From an uncultured Propionibacteriaceae bacterium (GTDB lineage Bacteria; Actinomycetota; Actinomycetes; Propionibacteriales; Propionibacteriaceae): 11,633 bases of DNA. The position numbers and the translations under genes were made by a program. Below the pieces are notes generated by a model. It was not told the origin of the DNA. It searched no databases and worked only from the letters and a program-made list of their open reading frames with translations. Location of the stretch: positions 1-11,633 of the forward strand of contig CAKZJI010000174.1 of assembly GCA_936941515.1 (NCBI GenBank). The letters are read 5' to 3'. The first letter of the stretch is position 1; every line of letters starts with the position of its first letter. This document shows positions 6,984-11,633 of this stretch, one piece after another.

Positions 6984-8252
6984 ATGACTGCTCTCTCTGA
7001 TGTGGCCGCCCTGATCCCCGACGCCCGTGAGCGATTGGCCGGCACCATCAGGGAGACACCGGTGGAGCTGAACCAGCGTCTGACGGATGCCACCGGAAGC
7101 CAAGTGTGGCTGAAGCGTGAAGACCTGCAACCTGTCCGCTCCTACAAGCTGCGTGGCGCATACAACCTGATCTCTCAGCTGTCTCCCGAGGACCAGAGGG
7201 CGGGTGTGGTCTGTGCCTCCGCGGGAAACCACGGTCAGGGCGTCGCCTACAGTGCAGCCGCGCTGGGGATCTCCGCGGTGGTGTACGTGCCCTCCACCAC
7301 GCCCCGGCAGAAACGAAACCGCATCCAGGCCCTTGGGCGTGGGCACGTGGAGCTGGTGATGGAGGGCGCCACATATGACGAGGCGTCCGAGGCCGCGGCG
7401 AACTGCGCACGTGAGCAGGGCCGCACCCTGATCCCCGCGTTCAATGATCCCCGCACCGCGGCAGGGCAGGGAACCGCCATCGCCGAGGCCATCGAGCAAC
7501 TCGGCTTCGTGCCCGACGTCGTGGTGCTGCCCGTCGGGGGTGGCGGCCTGCTGTCCGGGGCGGCGGCCTGGCTGCGCACCCACCATCCGCAGGTCCGGAT
7601 CATTGGCGTCGAGCCGGAGGGGGCTCCCTGCGTGGCCGCGGCACTGTCAGCAGGCCGCCCATTCCGGCTGAACAACATCGACACGTTCGTCGACGGCGCG
7701 GCCGTCAGCCTGGTGGGTGATTTCACCTTCAAAGTGATCCAGGAGGCCGAGGTCGAGCTGGTGCGGGTCCCCGAGGGGCAGGTGTGCTCCGAGATGCTGG
7801 CGATGTACCAGATCGACGGCATCATCGCCGAGCCCGCCGGTGCCCTGGCGGCATCTGCTCTCCCCACCGGTGAACTTGGCACGCGCATCCACATCCCACA
7901 CAGCTCCCGGATCCTCAGCATGGTTTCGGGTGGCAACAACGATGTCGCGCGCTATGCCGAGGTGGTGGAGCGCTCCCTCCTGCACGAGGGCCGCAAGCAC
8001 TATTTCCTGGTCAACTTCCCGCAGCAGCCGGGCGCACTGCGTCGCTTCCTCGACGAGGTGCTCGGCCCTGAGGACGACATCACCTATTTCGAATACGTCA
8101 AGCGCTCCAGCCGGGAGGTTGGTCCCGCGCTGGTCGGCGTGGAACTTGGCAATCCCGGGGACTACCGCTTCCTGCTGGACCGCATCACCGAATCCGGGAT
8201 GGAGGTCAACGAGGTGGACTCCACCAGCCCCTACTTCCGGTTCCTGGTGTAG
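6984..8252 (+). CDS. ilvA: Threonine ammonia-lyase (threonine deaminase) with C-terminal ACT-like domain
   Basis: This PLP enzyme converts threonine to 2-oxobutanoate and ammonia, the first step towards isoleucine. Counted from ATG 6984 it has 422 aa, the short form with one regulatory domain as in Bacillus and actinobacteria. The PLP lysine is Lys55 in VRSYKLRGAYN, the substrate loop is SAGNHGQG (79-86), and the phosphate-binding glycine loop is PVGGGGLLSG (182-191). The C-terminal ACT-like domain spans about 336-422 (HYFLVNFPQQPGALRRFL to PYFRFLV) and probably senses isoleucine or valine. CACAAT 7 nt before the ATG suggests a leaderless start. An in-frame TTG at 6957 with a strong GGAGGTG could instead add nine residues. 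The gene stands apart from other isoleucine genes here, as is common for ilvA in actinobacteria. Confidence 0.96.
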   Translation: MTALSDVAALIPDARERLAGTIRETPVELNQRLTDATGSQVWLKREDLQPVRSYKLRGAYNLISQLSPEDQRAGVVCASAGNHGQGVAYSAAALGISAVVYVPSTTPRQKRNRIQALGRGHVELVMEGATYDEASEAAANCAREQGRTLIPAFNDPRTAAGQGTAIAEAIEQLGFVPDVVVLPVGGGGLLSGAAAWLRTHHPQVRIIGVEPEGAPCVAAALSAGRPFRLNNIDTFVDGAAVSLVGDFTFKVIQEAEVELVRVPEGQVCSEMLAMYQIDGIIAEPAGALAASALPTGELGTRIHIPHSSRILSMVSGGNNDVARYAEVVERSLLHEGRKHYFLVNFPQQPGALRRFLDEVLGPEDDITYFEYVKRSSREVGPALVGVELGNPGDYRFLLDRITESGMEVNEVDSTSPYFRFLV

Positions 8253-8283
8253 GAGCGGCCAGAGACGTTCCCGGCAGATTCTC

Positions 8284-8306
8284 CTCACCCCTGTGATCGG
8301 GGAGAG
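8284..8306 (+). terminator. Hairpin after ilvA
   Basis: CTCACCCC (8284-8291) and GGGGAGAG (8299-8306) form an 8-bp GC-rich stem with one A-A mismatch and a 7-nt loop, 31 bp after the ilvA stop. There is no T-run, as is usual for actinobacterial terminators. Confidence 0.45.
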
Positions 8307-8416
8307 CCTCAGAGACTCGGATCAGGGTGGTGACCTCCGGGAGACCCTCCTGCGCTTGGCTGCGCCCCGTGGGCTTCTGAGATGCGAAAGCAGAGCGGCT
8401 GTGGGCTGGGGATCGC

Positions 8417-8422
8417 TACGGT
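8417..8422 (+). promoter_or_regulatory. -10 element of the leaderless unknown gene at 8430
   Basis: TACGGT matches TANNNT and ends exactly 7 nt before ATG 8430, with no Shine-Dalgarno between. It decides the start of the downstream gene. No -35 hexamer is evident. Confidence 0.45.
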
Positions 8423-8429
8423 GAACACC

Positions 8430-9161
8430 ATGGCTTCGACTTTCCGTGACAGGGAGCTCGCCCGCATTCGGCTTTCCGGGTGGGTGGGCAACCCCCGCAT
8501 TCAAGCGCTGGTGGAGACGTCCGGGTTGCCGTCGCCGCTGACGTTCCTCGCCGAACTGCTGACTGATGCCCAGTGGCAGGCAGCGCACCGCGCGGTGACT
8601 CTGCTGCGTGAGAAGTTCAGCGCGTTCCGGTTCGCCGACCAGGTGGATTACGGCATCGTCCTGGTTCCCTCCCCGCGTCACCTGGACACGAGGACCCTGG
8701 TTCCTGCTGGCATCCGGGCAAGCCAGCATCCGGACCTCGGGGAGGACTTCCTGGATCCGGCCCTCGGCGACGGAGTTGACCTGGCCGACCCGGCCCTGCC
8801 ATGGACGCCCTTCGTGACGGTGACCGGCGCATACGGAATGTCAGCGGGCAGCTGCCACGATGTCACTGGCGCCCATGCCGATGACTTCACTGTGGGCGGC
8901 TATGACACCCGCATCGCCATGACTCGCCAGCTGTGGGGCGCGCGTCTGCTTCAGGCGCCAGCAGGATGTGTCCCGGACAGCGACTACAACGAGACGTGGA
9001 CCTTCACGCTCTTTCCCGGTGAACCGCTGGTGGACGGGCAAGCCGTCTCCGCAACGGTGCTCAAAGGGCGGGTCAGGTTTCGTCTCGGCAAGGCGAATCG
9101 CGGCATCGGCAGCGCCCGCGTAGCCCCTGCCGTGCCCCTCGCGGCGATGTCGTCGTTATGA
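8430..9161 (+). CDS. Hypothetical protein, 243 aa, no recognised family
   Basis: I do not recognise this protein. It looks like a real gene: GC-rich third positions throughout, ordinary amino-acid make-up, its own -10 element and a hairpin separating it from ilvA. The frame is open from 8382, but the leaderless ATG 8430 (MASTFRDRELARIRLSGWVG) is the best start. Visible blocks are an amphipathic helical N-terminal half (to ~70), a central SPRHLDTRTLVPAG, and a His/Asp-containing stretch GSCHDVTGAHADDFTVGGYD (about 146-165) that could bind a metal or a ligand. The end reads TWTFTLFPGEPLVDGQAVSA and then a basic segment (KGRVRFRLGKANRG). There is no signal peptide and no membrane helix, so it is probably cytoplasmic. 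Confidence 0.75.
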   Translation: MASTFRDRELARIRLSGWVGNPRIQALVETSGLPSPLTFLAELLTDAQWQAAHRAVTLLREKFSAFRFADQVDYGIVLVPSPRHLDTRTLVPAGIRASQHPDLGEDFLDPALGDGVDLADPALPWTPFVTVTGAYGMSAGSCHDVTGAHADDFTVGGYDTRIAMTRQLWGARLLQAPAGCVPDSDYNETWTFTLFPGEPLVDGQAVSATVLKGRVRFRLGKANRGIGSARVAPAVPLAAMSSL

Positions 9162-9208
9162 GCCGCGGGAACACAACCTGAATCCCTTGGGAAAGAGAGG
9201 AGAAGATG

Positions 9209-9627
9209 ATGCCCACCTTGACACCCTTGAATGAGGCTGAAAAAAGTGGATCGCTGACCTCATCCAGTGGTTTCGCGAGCTTGGGGTCGCTGATGATCTT
9301 GACGGCCTCTCAGAGTTTTTCGCGAAGCAGAAGCAAGCCTGGCTCGCGCTTCCCGACAACGACCGTCCTGACCCGAACCCCCTCATCAACAGCATCGGCG
9401 CCATCATCGGCAACCTCCTCGTCTCCAGACTCGACATGCAGTGGGTCGTCGCCTCCGATGAGCATGGGACAGAGGTGGCCGTTGTGGGTCAGCCCGGCGA
9501 CATCCTGATCTATCCGATGAACGCCGTTGCCAAACGCTGGACGGGGGAGAGCGAGGCGACGATTGCCGACCTCGTCGACTGGCTGGCGGCCAAAGTGATT
9601 GAGGTCCGCCAGTTGCACGAGGAATGA
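9209..9627 (+). pseudogene. DUF3806-like protein with a -1 frame break at an A6 run
   Basis: From ATG 9209 (AGGAG 6 nt upstream; the adjacent ATG 9206 is too close) the frame reads MPTLTPLNEAEKSG and then turns Ser/Thr-rich. One frame back, from the six A's at 9240-9245, it continues as KKWIADLIQWFRELGVADDL, then SEFFAKQKQAWLALPDNDRP, INSIGAIIGNLLVSRLDMQW, VVASDEHGTEVAVVGQPGD, YPMNAVAKRW and ends VRQLHEE at 9627. The second half matches my memory of DUF3806 proteins, whose function is unknown. One more A (seven) would restore a ~139-aa protein. The break could be a true mutation, a homopolymer sequencing error, or be bypassed by slippage at the A run. A start at 9436 would give a 63-aa remnant only. 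Confidence 0.75.
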
Positions 9628-9650
9628 TCGTGAGGTTTGGCCTCACATCA
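9625..9650 (+). terminator. Hairpin overlapping the DUF3806 stop codon
   Basis: TGAT-c-GTGAGG (9625-9635) pairs with CCTCAC-ATCA (9641-9650): ten pairs with one bulged C and a TTTGG loop. The stem begins in the stop codon itself. No T-run follows, so it would be an intrinsic terminator of the actinobacterial kind. A longer-range repeat GCTGCG/CGCAGC follows at 9654-9686. Confidence 0.5.
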
Positions 9651-9732
9651 AAAGCTGCGCATTCTCCTCGGGTGAGCTGTCGCAGCGATCCCATGAGTGG
9701 CAGCCCGCCCCGCCAGTGCGCCACCGCTAAGG

Positions 9733-9738
9733 CATGAT
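9733..9738 (+). promoter_or_regulatory. Possible -10 element before the gene at 9746
   Basis: CATGAT (four of six matches to TATAAT) lies exactly 7 nt before ATG 9746, with no Shine-Dalgarno. It favours 9746 over the ATGs at 9734 and 9737, which are in the same frame. Confidence 0.35.
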
Positions 9739-9745
9739 GGCCGGT

Positions 9746-11100
9746 ATGGTGGATGATACGCAATGGTTTTGGGCAGGCGAATATGGTCGTGACAGACTGC
9801 TGCGCGAGGGGCTGGAGAATCAGGCTATGGCGTTGGCAGCCGCCAGCCGACGCCATCGACGTGACACCGACCGCATTCGCTCCGAGCTGTCCAGCATGCG
9901 GGGCTCCATTGAGGCCCGACTGACAGCTTTGACGAATGCCTTCGTCGCCTTCGTGGAGCTCGACGGCATCCGCAAGGAGCTCGCGGCTTTCCCCCACCAC
10001 GCCCGGGCCCGGCGTTTCGCCCTGGAGGATCTCCAAACCCTCTTCGAGGGCGGGATGCCCCCTGAACGCCCCGACGTGGAGGACTACTGGCTACCCCCGG
10101 CTATGGCAGCGCTGCGACCCGATGGCTCCATCGATCCGGACCTCGTCTCCGTGGCCCACTCCCGTGACCCCGAGGTTGCGCCTCGGTTCCTGGCCGTCGC
10201 ACGAGCCGCCCTCGGTGCAGGCAGCGAGGCCGCACCTGAACTCCCACATCTCCTGGCCCCCGACGATCAGGGCACCTGGGCCTCCTGGCAGCTGATCGTG
10301 TGGGCCACCGTGCTGCGAGGAGCATTTGGGCCGCGGGCACTGGAGCCCCTGTCCGAGACGATACGGCCGCTGCTGGCAGCCAGAGACGACTGGATGGAGT
10401 GGGCTGCTGAGGGCCGTCCCTCCTGGACGTCCGAGGTCCAGGCCCTCGGGTGGGTGGCGGAATGCATTGAGGAATTGAAGCCGGAGGGCACCCACTTGGA
10501 GGAGACCGGGTGGAGGAAGACAGCGGCTGGCCGTCCTGATGTCCGGATATCCGGATTCACTCCACGGAAGCCTGACTCCTTGCGGACGGGATGGAGGAGC
10601 ACGCGGTGTGGGGGAGAGACGGACCAAGCTCAGGCCCCCAGTCCTGTCGCCGAGGAGTTGCTTAGCTCTGTTGCAGGGGGCGGGGAGAAGGAGACCTCAC
10701 CGGTTCCAGAACCCGATGCCCCGGCCATCGCGGAGGAGGTCTCCGCAGAGGATGTCGACGGTGCCGATGCCGCTGGGACCACTCAGGCCATGCTCGTGAA
10801 GGTGCTGCAGGTCCACATCAACGGCGGCGGTGAAGGTGAGCAGGAACTGTTGGCCCGCGCCGAAGTGCTGGAGGAGCAGTTCCGGAATCCACTCGGGGCC
10901 AGTGCGGTCCCCGAGGAGGTTCCTGAAGAACGTCACGACGTGGTTGCGGTGCTGCGGCAGACCGCCCTCGACACTCACGCCAGCCGTCGGGACCGCCGCT
11001 GGCTGTGGGGTCTGATAGGTGAGCAGTTCAAGAAGATCGCGCGGGAACGTGTGGCCCAGCCGCCACCCGCAACTCCGGTGGAGAAAGTTCCGGGCCGCAA
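9746..11100 (+). CDS. Large unrecognised coiled-coil and acidic protein, 3' end unclear
   Basis: The frame opens at ATG 9746 (MVDDTQWFWAGEYGRDRLLR) and meets no stop before the window ends, but I trust it as one protein only to about 11,100. The N-terminal part, about residues 20-95, is a charged helix with coiled-coil character (HRRDTDRIRSELSSMRGSIE). A helical region with several Trp follows (WASWQLIVWATVLRGAFG, DDWMEWAAEGRPSW) to ~250. Next is a low-complexity linker rich in Pro, Glu and Ala, then a helical acidic segment (AMLVKVLQVHINGGGEGEQE) and RRDRRWLWGLIGEQFKKIA. There is no signal peptide or membrane helix. I know no family for it; a scaffold or regulatory protein is a guess. The true C terminus is probably lost at the junction described under findings. 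Confidence 0.6.
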
Positions 11101-11395
11101 TGATCTGCTGGTCGACTCGAACGGACTGCAGGACCCGGCCAAGCTGCGTCAGCTCATGCGGCTCGGGCGCGGTGTCGGCGGCATCCACCAGCAGCAGCTT
11201 GCGGCCGGTGGCGGCGATGGCGCGATACAGGACGTCGACCGCCTGCTCGCTCGTCTGGCCCCCGGTCATCCGCAGCACCCCCTTGACCGGGGCTACGTCG
11301 CCATAGTCCCGCCCGCGGGCAATGACGACATGGTCGGCTCGATCGGCGCGGACACGCTGCTGGGCGAGGCCGACAACGACGAGCTCGCCGGCCGC
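11095..11395 (-). other. Ambiguous segment: antisense frame more protein-like than the sense frame
   Basis: In this stretch two codon-aligned frames on opposite strands are both open and both GC-rich at the third position. The minus frame gives natural-looking sequence, including EQAVDVLYRAIAATGRKLLL, then VDAADTAPEPHELTQLGRVL, like a strand and loop of a nucleotide-binding fold. The plus frame gives unusual runs such as GIHQQQLAAGGGDG. I cannot name a family for the minus frame. It may be a fragment of an unrelated gene placed here by a rearrangement or by assembly. Confidence 0.25.
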
Positions 11396-11633
11396 GCCGA
11401 TGCCCGCCGGGCTGGCCGCGCGGCGCGGCTTGCTCGATCTGCCATTGGTGATGGCGCTGGGGGCCGCCATGGGTGCGCTCGGCGACATCACCATGTTCAG
11501 CCTGGGGCGCTGGCGCGGCGCGGCGGTGCTGGCGCGCGGGCCGCGCCTGCTGGGCTATCAGGAACGCTTCAACGGCCTGCTGGCGCACTGGGGCGCCGGC
11601 GTGGTGGTGGGCGTGATCGGCAAGAAGTCCCAG
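11382..11633 (+). CDS. DedA-like membrane protein fragment, both ends incomplete
   Basis: In a frame different from the gene at 9746, 84 codons read PMPAGLAARRGLLDLPLVM, then ALGAAMGALGDITMFSLGRW, RGAAVLARGPRLLGY and AHWGAGVVVGV. This has the order of a DedA/SNARE-associated (VTT) protein: re-entrant Pro/Gly loop, hydrophobic helix, G-x-LGD followed by an LGRxxG turn, then a helix before the second loop. DedA proteins are membrane transporters or lipid scramblases. Third-position GC is about 94%, higher than elsewhere in the window, with CTG, GCG and CGC dominating as in some proteobacteria. No natural start lies upstream in frame (stop at 11304-11306), so the N terminus is missing. The last six residues (IGKKSQ) do not fit the family, where an F/Y-G-R-rich loop is expected. 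Confidence 0.5.

Noticed and set aside
11320..11400. RTX-like nonapeptides in the plus frame (PPAGNDDMV, GSIGADTLL, GEADNDELA)
   Set aside because: Only three imperfect units occur, in a frame that is codon-aligned antisense to a more natural protein sequence, and the repeats stop where the DedA-like fragment begins. Probably coincidence.
10697..11494. 265-aa minus-strand frame over the end of the gene at 9746
   Set aside because: From 10,697 to about 11,080 it is plainly antisense to the acidic plus-strand protein. Only the 11,095-11,395 part is kept, as an ambiguous segment.

Overview
The window reads as chromosomal DNA of a high-GC actinobacterium. Evidence for this is GC-rich third codon positions, an RmuC, a YchF and an M18 aminopeptidase of actinobacterial type, VapBC pairs resembling the mycobacterial expansion, a DtxR/IdeR-type iron box, and repeated leaderless starts (a TANNNT-like -10 placed 7-8 nt before ATG or GTG with no Shine-Dalgarno). 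A member of the Propionibacteriaceae or a relative would fit, but I cannot fix the genus from sequence alone.

Bases 1-2150 are an accessory stretch, all on the minus strand: a GNAT acetyltransferase cut by the window edge, an intact-looking vapB-vapC pair (Phd/YefM antitoxin plus PIN toxin) with a palindromic operator candidate, and a second vapB-vapC pair that looks dead in both halves. In that second pair the ribbon-helix-helix antitoxin has a one-base frameshift, and the PIN toxin carries Lys where the second catalytic acid (Glu) is expected. AT-rich intergenic DNA with inverted repeats flanks both pairs. A second GNAT enzyme (2152-2646) and a doubtful small ORF follow.

Bases 2863-9160 are mostly housekeeping: ychF and an M18 aminopeptidase on the minus strand, and rmuC, ilvA (threonine deaminase with a C-terminal ACT-like domain) and an unrecognised 243-aa protein on the plus strand. 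Between ychF and the aminopeptidase, on the plus strand, sits a complete promoter with a DtxR-like iron box that drives only a short reading frame. That frame resembles the first ~40 residues of a FecCD-type siderophore permease, so it is probably the stump of a lost iron-uptake gene.

Bases 9209-9627 encode a DUF3806-like protein whose frame breaks at a run of six A. From 9746 a large unrecognised coiled-coil/acidic protein runs towards the window end. The last ~550 bases do not read as one gene. A codon-aligned antisense frame becomes more protein-like after about 11,100, and from about 11,380 the plus strand encodes, in another frame, a DedA-like membrane-protein fragment with much higher GC3. 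This end may be a chimeric assembly edge or a rearrangement. I did not find a complete new multi-gene system. The most informative items are the doubly inactivated toxin-antitoxin pair, the orphan iron-regulated promoter, the homopolymer frameshift and the mosaic right edge.
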